In this document: positions 1-8,940 of the stretch, piece by piece | Position numbering within the stretch: the first letter of the stretch is position 1 | Layout of the letters: each line of letters opens with the position of its first letter | Assembly (NCBI GenBank): GCA_030168595.1 | Contig: CP115556.1 | Location: 186,001-250,000 of the forward strand | Direction of reading: 5' to 3' | Length of the DNA stretch: 64,000 bases | Origin: Methanomassiliicoccales archaeon LGM-DZ1 | GTDB taxonomy: Archaea; Thermoplasmatota; Thermoplasmata; Methanomassiliicoccales; Methanomethylophilaceae | Position numbers and translations under genes: made by a program | The notes under the pieces: model-generated | Database searches by the model: none | What the model was told of the DNA's origin: nothing | Seen by the model: only the letters and a program-made list of their open reading frames with translations

Positions 1-733
1 GGACGTTCATGTGCAGTTCCCTGGCCACGGCGGCGCTCTCTATCGGGTTGCCGATGTTCAGCATCAGATAGGTCACCATCTTCCCCAGTTCCTCTGGCTT
101 CCTCACGTTCCCGCGCGTGACGATGTCTCTGAACACGATGGACGAGTACAGGTCGTCCAGCATCGCCGATGCTGCCTGTTTTCCTAAAGCTGGGTCTATG
201 CCGGGGAACCCTCCGTACTCGAAATACTCGCCGAACACTTCGTCAGGTTTCCTGCCGTTCCCCCTGAGGTCCATGTATTCTTTGAAGGACAGGGGGAGCA
301 TCCTCAGCTCCACGTAGCGCCCTGTCAGGTAGGTGGCGAGATCGGTGGAGAGGAGATGGGCATTGGAGCCGGTGATGTAGATGTCGGCCTCGGTGTCGAC
401 CATCAGGGCATTCACAGTCTTCTCCCAATCCTTCACCCTCTGGACCTCGTCCAGGAAAAGATAGAAACGCCCTTTTGCAGGGACCCTGGACCTGAGGTAT
501 TCATTGAGATCAGAGTGATCAGATATGGAATCGTAACGGGCGGATTCGAAGTTGATCAGCAGCATCTCGCCGTCTCCGACGCCGTCGGACCTGAGCTTCT
601 CCATGAACTGCATCAGGAGCGTGGACTTGCCACACCTCCTGACCCCGGTGATCACTTTGACATGGCCCCTGTCGTCACGCAGGCTCTCGAGCTCCGACAT
701 GTAGAGAGGGCGCTCTATCATACCTTTCATCAT
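1..733 (-). CDS. DUF4143-family AAA ATPase, 3' end beyond the left edge
   Basis: Reading the minus strand from 733 gives an open frame that leaves the window. Near the N-terminus is a Walker A (ITGVRRCGKSTLL), then a Walker B-like strand (FYLFLDEVQRV) and a sensor-like ITGSNAHLL. After these comes the FxEYxxxGGFP stretch that typifies DUF4143 ATPases (AAA_14 plus DUF4143). This family is widespread in archaea and gut bacteria, often in many copies, with no settled function. The start may be any of three ATGs (733, 730, 721). The upstream DNA is AT-rich and carries two near-identical palindromes, which suggests autoregulation. The C-terminal part is not visible. Confidence 0.85.
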   Translation of the reverse strand, partial: MMKGMIERPLYMSELESLRDDRGHVKVITGVRRCGKSTLLMQFMEKLRSDGVGDGEMLLINFESARYDSISDHSDLNEYLRSRVPAKGRFYLFLDEVQRVKDWEKTVNALMVDTEADIYITGSNAHLLSTDLATYLTGRYVELRMLPLSFKEYMDLRGNGRKPDEVFGEYFEYGGFPGIDPALGKQAASAMLDDLYSSIVFRDIVTRGNVRKPEELGKMVTYLMLNIGNPIESAAVARELHMNV

Positions 734-763
734 AGAACTCTAAGGGTTCCTTCGTATTTCAAT

Positions 764-824
764 AATTGTATTATAATACAATTTTAGGTCGATAATTCTT
801 TGAAAATTGTATTATAATACCATT
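764..824. promoter_or_regulatory. Twin palindromic operator upstream of the ATPase gene
   Basis: AATTGTATTATAATACAATT at 764-783 is a perfect 20-bp palindrome. A second copy at 805-824 differs at one base. Centres are 41 bp apart, about four helical turns, so dimers bound at both would sit on the same face. The AT-rich cores also resemble TATA boxes for the ATPase gene (start 733). I infer an operator/promoter array; the binding protein is unknown. Confidence 0.6.
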
Positions 825-895
825 ATTTCGGCGCCGTTCTTTCAGGAAGCCGGATCTCTGAAAGAAGATCATCAGTTGCAGTGCTGCAACATTAA

Positions 896-985
896 TCAAA
901 AAATCTTTCCGGGCCCTATGCCCGCTGTATTGATTTTGAAACAGCGGGGGACGGCGGACCTTCCGATGCGGAAGGGTCCGCCGTA
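896..985 (-). terminator. Structured 3' region and terminator after the pyridoxal kinase gene
   Basis: Downstream of the kinase stop are two stable hairpins. One pairs 951-964 with 970-984 (one bulge, loop GATGC). The other is a perfect 8-bp stem pairing 921-928 with 941-948. On the minus strand they are followed by a run of six T at about 901-906. This fits a terminator for the kinase transcript, although two stacked stems are more than a simple terminator needs. The rest of 734-1047 holds no credible gene. Confidence 0.5.
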
Positions 986-1047
986 TCCGATTATCCGATC
1001 CTGGCACCTTCGTGAAGAACCCGTTCCCGAGGGGCAGGGCCCCTGCC

Positions 1048-1902
1048 TCAGTCCTTCCTGAGCCCCATGTCATCGAGGAGCCGGGGGAAGCCGGCCTCGA
1101 AGTTCACGCCGAACCTGACGTCGGTGCCGGCGTCGTGGGTCCTGACGATGCTCCTCCAGGTGAAGTCCACGGCCAGCTCCGTCGCTCTGGCCAGTGTGAG
1201 GCCGTTCATGACGGAGGCGACTATCACGGACCCGAAGATATCCCCAGTGCCGTGGTAGTATCCGGGGATGCGGTCGCGGAAGAAGTACTCCGTCCTCCCG
1301 GTGCCGGCGTCGTAGCAGGCGGCGCCCAGCTTCACGCTGTCGAAGTGCACGCCGGTGAGGATGACCTTCTTCGGGCCGAGCGCGGAGAGGCGCCTGAGCC
1401 GCCCTTCGATGTACTCCTCCGTGTACGGGCCCGGCTTATACTCCTCGCCGAGCATGAACACCGCTTCGGTGATGTTCGGCATTATGACATCCGCGCGGGT
1501 GCAGAGGTCCCTCATGCCTTTCGCGAAGGACATGTCGAACCCGGGGTACATCTTGCCGTCGTCGGCCATCACCGGGTCGACGAAGATCTGCGCCCCGTTC
1601 CCCTTGGCGTACGCGAAGATCTCCTCGACGAGCGCCACCTGCCGGGCGGACCCGAGGTAGCCGGTGTACACGCCGTCGAATCTCACATTCAGTGATTTCC
1701 AATGTGCCAGGATGGGCTCGATGTCGTCGGTGAGGTCGCGGAAGGTGTAGCCCTTGAACCCGCCAGTGTGGGTGGAGAGCACGGCGGTGGGGAGGGCGGA
1801 GCACTCGACGCCGGCGGCCGAGATGATCGGCAGGGCGACGGTCAGGGAGCATTTGCCGACGCACGAGATGTCGTGGACGGCGAGAACGCGTTTCTGCTGC
1901 AT
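1048..1902 (-). CDS. pdxY: Pyridoxal/pyridoxamine kinase (PdxK/PdxY type)
   Basis: A 284-aa ribokinase-superfamily protein that phosphorylates B6 vitamers for salvage of pyridoxal phosphate. Visible features are the N-terminal VLAVHDISCVGKCSLT, the substrate-loop THTGGFKGY, FVDPVMADDGKMY in the middle, and the C-terminal HGTGDIFGSV anion-hole/catalytic Asp motif. The start at 1902 (MQQKR) is preferred because the longer frame adds 34 residues without family resemblance. pdxS and pdxT lie 5 kb away on the other strand, so the organism appears to have both B6 synthesis and salvage. PdxK and PdxY cannot be separated by eye. Confidence 0.85.
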   Translation of the reverse strand: MQQKRVLAVHDISCVGKCSLTVALPIISAAGVECSALPTAVLSTHTGGFKGYTFRDLTDDIEPILAHWKSLNVRFDGVYTGYLGSARQVALVEEIFAYAKGNGAQIFVDPVMADDGKMYPGFDMSFAKGMRDLCTRADVIMPNITEAVFMLGEEYKPGPYTEEYIEGRLRRLSALGPKKVILTGVHFDSVKLGAACYDAGTGRTEYFFRDRIPGYYHGTGDIFGSVIVASVMNGLTLARATELAVDFTWRSIVRTHDAGTDVRFGVNFEAGFPRLLDDMGLRKD

Positions 1903-2066
1903 ATGCCCGATTGATGGGCCACCGCGTATTAAACAACCGCGAACAGGGAATGCGCCTGCGGCGGAAGCACAGGGAAACACAGAATGACAGGGGGTCTCGG
2001 CCATTTCCCGAGGTCCCGCTTGCTCTCCCCGATACTTTTAAGAAACGATAGCAGGAATAGAGGCGC

Positions 2067-2963
2067 ATGCTGAATTCGGACGAGCATCTCGAGAGGGCCC
2101 TGGCGGAGTACAACGATAAGGTCTCCGCCCTCGAGGACAGCGGGCCCAGGGAAAAGCTCCTCGAGGCCCTCGTGAACCGCGGCTGCGTCCTGTTCATGAT
2201 GGACTCCTACGTCTCCGCCTACGGCGATTTCGATGATGCGTCCGACATCATCGCGGAGATCGAGGACTCCGGAGGGTCGGTGGACCCGGGGCTGTACGTC
2301 AAGACGCATGCCATGAAGGGGATGACGATCGTCGAGAAATCGGTGCACGAGGCCGCGGAGGAGTTCAGGCTGGCCGCCACGAGGCTCGGGCAGCTGAAGC
2401 CGGGCGCCAGGCACTTCCCGGACGGCAGGGCCATCGCCGACTTCTGCCTCGACTGCGCCCAGACGCTCATCGACGAGGACATGGGCGCGGACGCCCTGCC
2501 GTTCACGGAGAAATCCATGTCCCAGACCGTCGGGAAGGACGATGCCTGGAGCCGCAACAGGTACATGGAGGCATGCAGCATGGAGGCGGACGCCCTGTCC
2601 GGCTCGGAGGACCCGGAGAAGGCCGGGGAGTACTTCGACGAGGCCGTGCGCACCGGGGAGTCCCTCAGGGCCTCCGGGGAGCTGGAGGACGACATCATGC
2701 TGGTCGACGCCTACGTCGGCCGCGCGGAGCTCTGCAAGGGGGAGGAGTTCATCGGGTATGCGGAGAAGGCCGAGAGGATCCTCGAGGACCTCGAGGCCCG
2801 CCATGCCCTGGAGGACAGGGACCTGCTGTCGCAGCTGTGCGGGGAGATCGCCCAGGCGTACATGGGTCTGCACAAGATGAAGGAGGCCGAGAAGTACCTG
2901 ATGAAGCAGGTAAAGCTCAGCATCGGCGCCGAGCCCCCGCGGTCCGGGGATTCCGCCCATTGA
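2067..2963 (+). CDS. TPR-like helical repeat protein
   Basis: A 298-aa soluble protein made almost entirely of amphipathic helices in pairs (for example ALVNRGCVLFMMDSYVSAYGDF and AYVGRAELCKGEEFIGYAEKAE). The spacing fits a tetratricopeptide-type solenoid, so a scaffold or binding role is likely. There is no signal peptide or membrane segment. A TATA-like CTTTTAAG lies about 26 nt before the ATG, so the leader is very short. The XPD-like helicase follows 27 bp downstream in the same direction and may be co-transcribed. No specific function is recognised. Confidence 0.7.
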   Translation: MLNSDEHLERALAEYNDKVSALEDSGPREKLLEALVNRGCVLFMMDSYVSAYGDFDDASDIIAEIEDSGGSVDPGLYVKTHAMKGMTIVEKSVHEAAEEFRLAATRLGQLKPGARHFPDGRAIADFCLDCAQTLIDEDMGADALPFTEKSMSQTVGKDDAWSRNRYMEACSMEADALSGSEDPEKAGEYFDEAVRTGESLRASGELEDDIMLVDAYVGRAELCKGEEFIGYAEKAERILEDLEARHALEDRDLLSQLCGEIAQAYMGLHKMKEAEKYLMKQVKLSIGAEPPRSGDSAH

Positions 2964-2990
2964 TATACGGCGGAGGGATTAGGCGGAGCG

Positions 2991-5084
2991 ATGCGCACAT
3001 TCTTCTGCCCCCAGTGCGGGGCGATGGTCCTCCCGGGCGTCGGCACATGCCCTTCTTGCGGGACCGTGCTCGGAGCCGACGGGCCTCAGATGCAGGAGCC
3101 CGTCCCGGAACACCGTCAGGGCCCTGCCACGGTCTCCGACGCCTCCGAGATGAAGGCCCCCTTCCTGCCCTACGAGCCCAGGGAGTTCCAGCTGCAGATC
3201 ATCAGCGACATAGTCGATGCCCTCGACCGGCACCGGCACATCGTCATCGAATCGGGCACCGGCACCGGGAAGACCATCGTCTCCCTGGCGGGGGCCCTGC
3301 AGCACGCGAGGAAGACCGGCAAGAAGATCATCTACACCACCCGCACCATATCCCAGTCGGACCAGGTGATGAAGGAGCTCAAGGCGATCTCCTCCCTCAA
3401 GCCGGTCTCCGGGATAACGCTCACCGGCCGCAGCAAGTCCTGCCCCCTGCTCCAGTCGCGCCCGGATTTCGCCGACCTCAGCCCGAGCGCGCTCTCCACC
3501 CTCTGCTCCGACCGGAAGCAGAAGAGCCTGCAGAACCGCCCCGGGGGGTGCCAGTTCTTCGAGCAGGTGGAGCCGAGGCTGAACAGCATCTCCATGTACG
3601 CCAGGAGAAACTTCCCGCGCTCGGAGGAACTGGACGCGTTCTGCAGGAACCTCGGCGCCTGCCCCTACGAGGCCAAGAAGCTCCTGCTGAAGGACTTCGA
3701 CGTCGTCGTCGCGCCCTATGTGCACATAATCGACCCGGAGATCAGGAAGAACCTGCTGACAAACATGGGCGTAGACGAGAAGGGCATCGTGCTCATCGTG
3801 GACGAGGCCCACAACCTGATCGACGCCGTGAGGCAGCAGGAGAGCTTCACCATCACGGCCAGGCTCGTGGCGTCCGCTCACGACGAGGCCATGCTGTTCA
3901 CCGATGCCTCCGACGCTTCAACGCCGGCAGCGTCCCAGCGCCGGTCCCCGCAGCTGTGCCAGGGCGTCACCATGACCGAGTTCGTCCGCGCCGTCGGGAG
4001 GGCCATGAAGGACCTCGGCACCAAGTACATCGGCTTCAACAGGAAGGAGACCGCCCTGCCCCCCAAAGCTCTCGAGGGGAGCCTCTGCGCCATCCTGGGC
4101 ATCGATGATGCGCAGCTTGGGGCGGCCGTGAACAGGCTGATCGAGCTGGGGGAGAAGAGGGAGGAGGCCATAGCCGACACCGACGCGCCCTCCTCGCCCG
4201 TCCTGGAGCTGGGGCACCTGCTGGAGGCGTGGATCAAGAGCCCGGACAGCAGGTACGTCCGCGCCGTCCGCGCCGATGCGGACGGGGAGTTTCTCACTGC
4301 GTCCTGCATCGATCCGGCGGACATCGTGACGTTCATGCGCTCCCTGCCGGGCGCGGTCCACATGTCCGGGACGCTGCAGCCCCTGGCTCAATATGCGAGG
4401 GTGATGGGACTGCCGGGTGACTCGATACCCAGGACCTACCCGTCCCCGTTCCCGAAGGAGAACAGGCTCGTGGTCTACACCCGCGGCCTGTCCACGAAGT
4501 ACGACGAGCTGAAGTCCAACCCGTCGATGTGGCCCGAGATCCAGCGGACGGTCGCGAAGCTCTGCAACTCCGTCAGGAAGAACACCCTGGTCTTCATGCC
4601 GTCGTACAGCATGATGGGCAGGATACGCCCGTACCTGGAGGAGGCCGTCGACAAGCCCCTCTACTGGGAGGAGAAGGGGAGGCAGAGGAACACCATGCGC
4701 TCGCTCGACGCCTTCCGCAGGGGCAGGGACGGCGTGTTCGTCTGCGTCATGGGCGGGTCCGTGGCCGAGGGCATGGACTTCCCGGGCGACGAGCTGTGCT
4801 TCGCCGTGATCGTCGGCATGCCGTACCCCCCGCCGTCGCTGGAATCCGACGCGATGAAGACCATGTTCGACTCCCGCTACGGCGCCGGGATGGGATGGGT
4901 CTACTGCTCGGAAGTGCCTGCGGTCAGGAAGATCCGCCAGGCGATCGGCCGCCTGATCAGGACCGAGACCGACCGCGGGATGGCGGTCATCATCGACAGC
5001 AGGGCCGCGAGGAACGCGAGGCAGCTGGGGGCCGTGCCCACGGACGATCCGGTCGGTGACGCGGCCAGGTTCTTCTCCGGATGA
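2991..5084 (+). CDS. XPD/DinG-type superfamily 2 DNA helicase with N-terminal zinc ribbon
   Basis: A 697-aa ATP-dependent 5'-3' helicase of the XPD/Rad3/DinG group. An N-terminal zinc ribbon has Cys6, 9, 20 and 23. Walker A is SGTGTGKT (88-95) and the DEAH box is residues 271-274. Between them Cys151, 172, 187 and 224 are spaced as the four ligands of the XPD iron-sulphur cluster. C-terminal motifs include SGTLQPL, GGSVAEGMDFPGDE and QAIGRLIRTETDRG. The expected role is repair or unwinding of structured DNA. The extra zinc ribbon is not part of core XPD. The start is supported by GGCGGAG a few bases upstream. Confidence 0.9.
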   Translation: MRTFFCPQCGAMVLPGVGTCPSCGTVLGADGPQMQEPVPEHRQGPATVSDASEMKAPFLPYEPREFQLQIISDIVDALDRHRHIVIESGTGTGKTIVSLAGALQHARKTGKKIIYTTRTISQSDQVMKELKAISSLKPVSGITLTGRSKSCPLLQSRPDFADLSPSALSTLCSDRKQKSLQNRPGGCQFFEQVEPRLNSISMYARRNFPRSEELDAFCRNLGACPYEAKKLLLKDFDVVVAPYVHIIDPEIRKNLLTNMGVDEKGIVLIVDEAHNLIDAVRQQESFTITARLVASAHDEAMLFTDASDASTPAASQRRSPQLCQGVTMTEFVRAVGRAMKDLGTKYIGFNRKETALPPKALEGSLCAILGIDDAQLGAAVNRLIELGEKREEAIADTDAPSSPVLELGHLLEAWIKSPDSRYVRAVRADADGEFLTASCIDPADIVTFMRSLPGAVHMSGTLQPLAQYARVMGLPGDSIPRTYPSPFPKENRLVVYTRGLSTKYDELKSNPSMWPEIQRTVAKLCNSVRKNTLVFMPSYSMMGRIRPYLEEAVDKPLYWEEKGRQRNTMRSLDAFRRGRDGVFVCVMGGSVAEGMDFPGDELCFAVIVGMPYPPPSLESDAMKTMFDSRYGAGMGWVYCSEVPAVRKIRQAIGRLIRTETDRGMAVIIDSRAARNARQLGAVPTDDPVGDAARFFSG

Positions 5085-5094
5085 ACGCCGAACA

Positions 5095-5181
5095 AATGGA
5101 TCGGACCGGCAGGGATAATATACCGGACGCGGCATCGCGGTTCCGTGCGGGGCGCGGAAGCCCATAAGCTCCCGATCCATT
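5095..5181. other. Long inverted repeat, candidate small RNA or terminator
   Basis: AATGGATCGG (5095-5104) and CCGATCCATT (5172-5181) are perfect 10-base complements enclosing 67 nt that can form further GC-rich stems. It lies just after the helicase gene in a 278-bp gap. The rest of the gap ends in a TATA-like TTATATC near 5335 that probably serves the transporter. No known RNA family is recognised. Confidence 0.3.
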
Positions 5182-5362
5182 GCAAAAACGCTGTCTCAGA
5201 GACCCGCGTAGCTCAAAATTAAAAACCGGACGGGCCGGGCGACATGGCCTTGTGCCGCCCGCCCCGCACACTTCCCATTCATCGCATCGTGCATGGCGGT
5301 CACGACAGGCTGCCCCGTAAGCACGCAAAACGCTTATATCAGACTTCTAGGTGGGTGCTGTC

Positions 5363-6307
5363 ATGGCAATGATGTCCGTCCTCACGGACATAAAGTACTG
5401 GGTCGCAGCATCGATCTTCGTGGCGTTCGCCGTGGGCAGCCTGGGCGATCAGGTCCCCAACATGGTGATAGCTGTCCTCATGCTGCAGATGATCGCGGCG
5501 ATGGCAGGGCTGTCGTTCAGGAAGGATGACTTCAAGAAGGATGCCAAGCCGATATTCTGGTCCTTCGTCTGCTGCTTCGGGATCTGCACCGCGCTGACGC
5601 TAGCCGTGGGCGCCCTCTTCATCCCGTCCTACAAGGACCTCTGGTACGGCTGGGTCATGCTCGCCTCGGTACCCGCCGGGGTCTCGGTCATCACCCTCTC
5701 GCTGATGATGAAGGGGAACAGGGTGATGTCCGTTCTTGCCCTGACCGTGATCTACCTCATCGCCCTGGCCCTCACCCCCCTGCTCACCACTGTGTTCATC
5801 GGGGATGCGGTCAGCCCGCTTGACATCTTCAAGTACGTGCTCCTGTTCATCGCCGTCCCCCTCCTGGTCAACATACCGCTCAAGAAGGTGAAGCTCAACC
5901 AGAACGGGAAGGTCATCTTCATCAACATCATGATGTTCTTGCTGATGGTCTTCTCCATCGGGAACAACAGGGACTTTATCATCGACAACCTCGACCTGGT
6001 CCTCTACATCATCGCCGCCTGCCTGGTCAGGACGTTCGGTGTCAGCCTGACCATGGTCTGGTTCATGAAGAGGCACGGGACCGACAGGGACAACGGCGTC
6101 GTCTACATGGGGTTCGCCGTCTGGAAGAACTCCGGCCTGGCGACCACCATGTGCCTCGTGCTCCTGGACGCCAGCGAATCCGCCCTGCCCTGCGTCCTGT
6201 CGCTGATGATGGAGAGCATCTGGTTCGCGGTCATGAACGGCTACATCAAGAAGCACTGGCCCTCCCATGAGAACGTCGAGGCCGAGGTGCTGGGGACGGC
6301 GGCCTGA
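5363..6307 (+). CDS. Bile acid:sodium symporter (BASS/SBF) family transporter
   Basis: A 314-aa integral membrane protein with about nine hydrophobic segments and the BASS-type SVPAGVSVITLSLMMKGN and GFAVWKNSGLATTMCLVLL stretches. In the latter, a discontinuous helix forms part of the sodium/substrate site in relatives. Family members carry bile acids, pantoate, other organic anions or arsenite; the substrate here is unknown. The ATG at 5363 has AGGTGGG seven bases upstream, which decides against the GTG at 5351. The gene stands alone, followed by a clear terminator. Confidence 0.75.
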   Translation: MAMMSVLTDIKYWVAASIFVAFAVGSLGDQVPNMVIAVLMLQMIAAMAGLSFRKDDFKKDAKPIFWSFVCCFGICTALTLAVGALFIPSYKDLWYGWVMLASVPAGVSVITLSLMMKGNRVMSVLALTVIYLIALALTPLLTTVFIGDAVSPLDIFKYVLLFIAVPLLVNIPLKKVKLNQNGKVIFINIMMFLLMVFSIGNNRDFIIDNLDLVLYIIAACLVRTFGVSLTMVWFMKRHGTDRDNGVVYMGFAVWKNSGLATTMCLVLLDASESALPCVLSLMMESIWFAVMNGYIKKHWPSHENVEAEVLGTAA

Positions 6308-6359
6308 AAGGCGCCGTCCTCTCCTCTTCCGGATCGATCGCCGAACATGATCGGCTCGG

Positions 6360-6386
6360 AATCGGGAGCTTTTCCCTCCCGATTTC
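6360..6386 (+). terminator. Hairpin terminator after the BASS transporter
   Basis: AATCGGGAG (6360-6368) and CTCCCGATT (6376-6384) form a perfect 9-bp stem with a 7-nt pyrimidine-rich loop, about 50 bp past the transporter stop codon. Confidence 0.6.
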
Positions 6387-6669
6387 GCCTGCGCCCCGCC
6401 TCCCGTTCTAAGTGCCAGACAGCGCATCTGCATCCGCGGGCCTGGATCGAATTGCCAAATATTATCGAAGCGGAATACGGGGAATGAAACGGATCTGGCA
6501 TACCGCACAGATTGTTGGGTCCTGAGATGCTTTAATAAATGCCTCAATGCAGGCATCTTTTTTCCATTTCTTAGGAAAAATATATCCAGCATGAAGGACA
6601 TTACTTTGTAATCTATTGTTAATGTACATAATAATACATTAATGTACTTTTTGGATATTGTTAAATAGC
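6387..6669 (+). promoter_or_regulatory. pdxS upstream region with direct repeat TTAATGTAC
   Basis: No gene is visible here. The last 130 bases become strongly AT-rich. TTAATGTAC occurs at 6619-6627 and 6639-6647, 20 bp apart (two helical turns), within a TATA-rich stretch that must contain the pdxS promoter. Such spacing suggests a regulator site controlling B6 synthesis; the regulator is not identified. Confidence 0.45.
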
Positions 6670-7572
6670 ATGTCTGCATGGCAAGCGACGATAGAAATGG
6701 CCAAGAGCAGATATGAACTGAACAAGGAACTGGCTCAGATGCTGAAGGGCGGCGTCATCATGGATGTCACTACCCCGGAGCAGGCGAAGATCGCCGAAGA
6801 GGCAGGGGCCGCCGCCGTTATGGCCCTCGAGAGGATCCCTGCGGACATACGCGCCGCCGGCGGGGTTTCCCGCATGAGTGACCCCAAGATGATCAAGGGC
6901 ATCCAGGACGCCGTCTCCATCCCAGTGATGGCCAAATGCCGCATCGGGCACTTCGTCGAGGCGCAGATCCTCGAAGCCCTGGAGATCGACTACATCGATG
7001 AGAGCGAGGTACTCACTCCCGCCGATGACATCTATCACATCGACAAGACCAAGTTCAAGGTCCCGTTCGTCTGCGGCGCCAGGGACCTCGGCGAGGCCCT
7101 CAGGAGGATCTCCGAAGGTGCCAGCATGATCCGCACCAAGGGAGAGCCCGGAACCGGCGATGTCGTGCAGGCCGTCCACCACCTCAGGGCGGTCAACTCC
7201 GAGATCGCCAGGGTGAAGGCGCTCAGGGCCGACGAGATCTATGAGAAGGCCAAGGAGCTCCAGGTTCCAGTCAGCCTGGTGCAGTACGTCCACAGGCACG
7301 GCAAGCTCCCGGTCGTCAACTTCGCCGCCGGAGGCGTCGCCACCCCCGCCGATGCCGCGCTCATGATGCAGCTCGGCGCAGAGGGAGTGTTCGTGGGTTC
7401 GGGCATCTTCAGGTCCGGGAACCCCGCCAAGCGCGCCAAGGCCATCGTCCAGGCAGTCACCAACTACGACGACCCGAAGATCCTGGCAGAGGTCTCCACC
7501 GACCTCGGCGAGGCCATGGTCGGGATAAACGCCGAAGAGATCAAGACCATAATGGCAGAGAGGGGGCAGTGA
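6670..7572 (+). CDS. pdxS: Pyridoxal 5'-phosphate synthase, lyase subunit PdxS
   Basis: A 300-aa TIM-barrel synthase that makes PLP from ribose 5-phosphate, glyceraldehyde 3-phosphate and ammonia supplied by PdxT. Highly conserved stretches are [44 protein letters not shown] with the catalytic lysine, and [23 protein letters not shown] 6670 was chosen over an upstream TTG; ATG 6697 is also possible because family homology begins at KSRYELN. The stop overlaps the pdxT start by 4 bp, so the subunits are translationally coupled. Confidence 0.97.
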   Translation: MSAWQATIEMAKSRYELNKELAQMLKGGVIMDVTTPEQAKIAEEAGAAAVMALERIPADIRAAGGVSRMSDPKMIKGIQDAVSIPVMAKCRIGHFVEAQILEALEIDYIDESEVLTPADDIYHIDKTKFKVPFVCGARDLGEALRRISEGASMIRTKGEPGTGDVVQAVHHLRAVNSEIARVKALRADEIYEKAKELQVPVSLVQYVHRHGKLPVVNFAAGGVATPADAALMMQLGAEGVFVGSGIFRSGNPAKRAKAIVQAVTNYDDPKILAEVSTDLGEAMVGINAEEIKTIMAERGQ

Positions 7573-8165
7573 GAACGCCGACGGCCGCCGTCCTTGCCCT
7601 TCAGGGGGCCTTCATCGAGCATGAGCGCTCCCTGAAGAGGCTGGGCGCCGACGTCTTCGAGATCAGGCAGCGCGTGGATCTGCAGAGGCATTTCGACGCG
7701 CTCGTCATCCCCGGCGGGGAGAGCACCGTCATCGGAAAGCTCCTCCGCGATCTGGGTCTTTATTCCCCGCTCAGGAAGATGATCGAGGATGGGCTTCCCG
7801 TCTTCGGCACCTGCGCGGGGCTCATCGTCCTCGCGAAGGAGGTCGTCGGAGGGGAACCGGTGTTCGGGACCCTGGATGTCAAGGTCAGGCGCAATGCCTA
7901 TGGACGTCAGCTCGGCAGCTTCTACGCAGAGGAGGATTTCGACGGGATCGGGAAGATACCCATGACCTTCATCCGCGCACCCGTAATAGAGTCCGCAGGG
8001 CCGGGAGCCGAGGTCCTCGCGAAGGTCGACGGGCAGATCGTCGCAGCCCGCCAGGGAAGGCAGCTCGGCATCACGTTCCACCCTGAACTGTCGAAGGACC
8101 TCAGAGTGCACCGCTATTTCCTCGAGGAAGTGGCGGGGCTCAGCCTGCGAAGGCAGCGATTCTAA
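7569..8165 (+). CDS. pdxT: Pyridoxal 5'-phosphate synthase, glutaminase subunit PdxT
   Basis: A 198-aa class I glutamine amidotransferase that releases ammonia for PdxS. Visible are LQGAFIEH, the [11 protein letters not shown] glutamine-site loop, the catalytic cysteine in [11 protein letters not shown] and the His-Glu pair in [10 protein letters not shown]. Translation starts at GTG inside the GTGA overlap with the pdxS stop. A GC-rich hairpin terminator follows, so pdxS-pdxT form a two-gene operon. Confidence 0.97.
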   Translation: MRTPTAAVLALQGAFIEHERSLKRLGADVFEIRQRVDLQRHFDALVIPGGESTVIGKLLRDLGLYSPLRKMIEDGLPVFGTCAGLIVLAKEVVGGEPVFGTLDVKVRRNAYGRQLGSFYAEEDFDGIGKIPMTFIRAPVIESAGPGAEVLAKVDGQIVAARQGRQLGITFHPELSKDLRVHRYFLEEVAGLSLRRQRF

Positions 8166-8177
8166 GGCGATCCGCTG

Positions 8178-8199
8178 CGGGGATTCTTATCCCCGTTTC
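8178..8199 (+). terminator. Terminator of the pdxST operon
   Basis: CGGGGAT (8178-8184) pairs with ATCCCCG (8189-8195) around a four-base loop and is followed by TTT, just after the pdxT stop. Confidence 0.65.
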
Positions 8200-8274
8200 G
8201 GAATTAACCTGCAGTCGAGAAATCGTTCGGTGCAGCACGCCCTTTCCGCTGACTATAAAATCCGATTCTCCATC

Positions 8275-8940
8275 ATGTCAGCTATGACCGGCGAACAGCC
8301 TGCTGACAGTGCCCGCGAGATACCTCCGCCCAGCGATCCGGGCGATCTCTACGTCCTCGGCGGCGTTTACTATCAGGGCATCGGCGTTCCCGTCGACAAG
8401 GAGAAGGCCGCCGCCCTCTACCGCATGTCGGCCGACAAAGGCAACGCCGACGCCATGGTGAGGCTCGGCATCATCCTCATGACCGGCGACGGCGCGGAGC
8501 AGGATTACCGCGAGGCCTCCAAGCTCTTCAGGAGGGCGGCCGACCGCGGGAACGCCGACGCCGAGTACCTGCTCTCATCCCTCTATTCCCGCGGGAAAGG
8601 GGTCGACCGCAATCCCATCGAAGCGGTGAAACTCTGCCTGCATGCGGCTGCCGAAGGATGTACAGGGGCCATGTGCCAGATGGGCAAATGGTACCGCGAC
8701 GGAGAGAACTGTGTAGACAGGGACATGGCGAAGGCCGTCTGCTGGCTGAAGCAGGCCGCGGAGAAGAAGGACGCCGAGGCGCTCTATGAGCTGGGATGCA
8801 TGTTCGCGTTCGGCGAGGGCGTGGAGAAGGATGAGGCGAACGGCCGCACCCTCCTGCGGTACGCCGACATGTACGGGGACCCGGACGCCGCCGGGGCCCT
8901 GGAAGCTCTCGACAGCGGCATGGGCCGGAGACCGGAATGA
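8275..8940 (+). CDS. Sel1-repeat protein
   Basis: A 221-aa protein of about five Sel1-like repeats (GDLYVLGGVYYQGIGVPVDKEKAAALYRMSA-type units), a TPR relative that builds a short superhelix for protein binding. No signal peptide is seen. ATG 8275 is favoured over the GTG at 8230 because a TATA box (CTATAAAA, 8251-8258) lies about 20 bases upstream, which makes the message nearly leaderless. The stop overlaps the helicase start (ATGA), so the two are co-translated and may work together. The partner is unknown. Confidence 0.85.
   Translation: MSAMTGEQPADSAREIPPPSDPGDLYVLGGVYYQGIGVPVDKEKAAALYRMSADKGNADAMVRLGIILMTGDGAEQDYREASKLFRRAADRGNADAEYLLSSLYSRGKGVDRNPIEAVKLCLHAAAEGCTGAMCQMGKWYRDGENCVDRDMAKAVCWLKQAAEKKDAEALYELGCMFAFGEGVEKDEANGRTLLRYADMYGDPDAAGALEALDSGMGRRPE

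Noticed and set aside
2573-4108. Long open frame rich in Arg, Gly and Pro overlapping the XPD-like gene
   Set aside because: It is a shadow in a GC-rich genome: composition is repetitive and it crosses two well-supported genes in another frame. Many similar frames across the window were dropped for the same reason.
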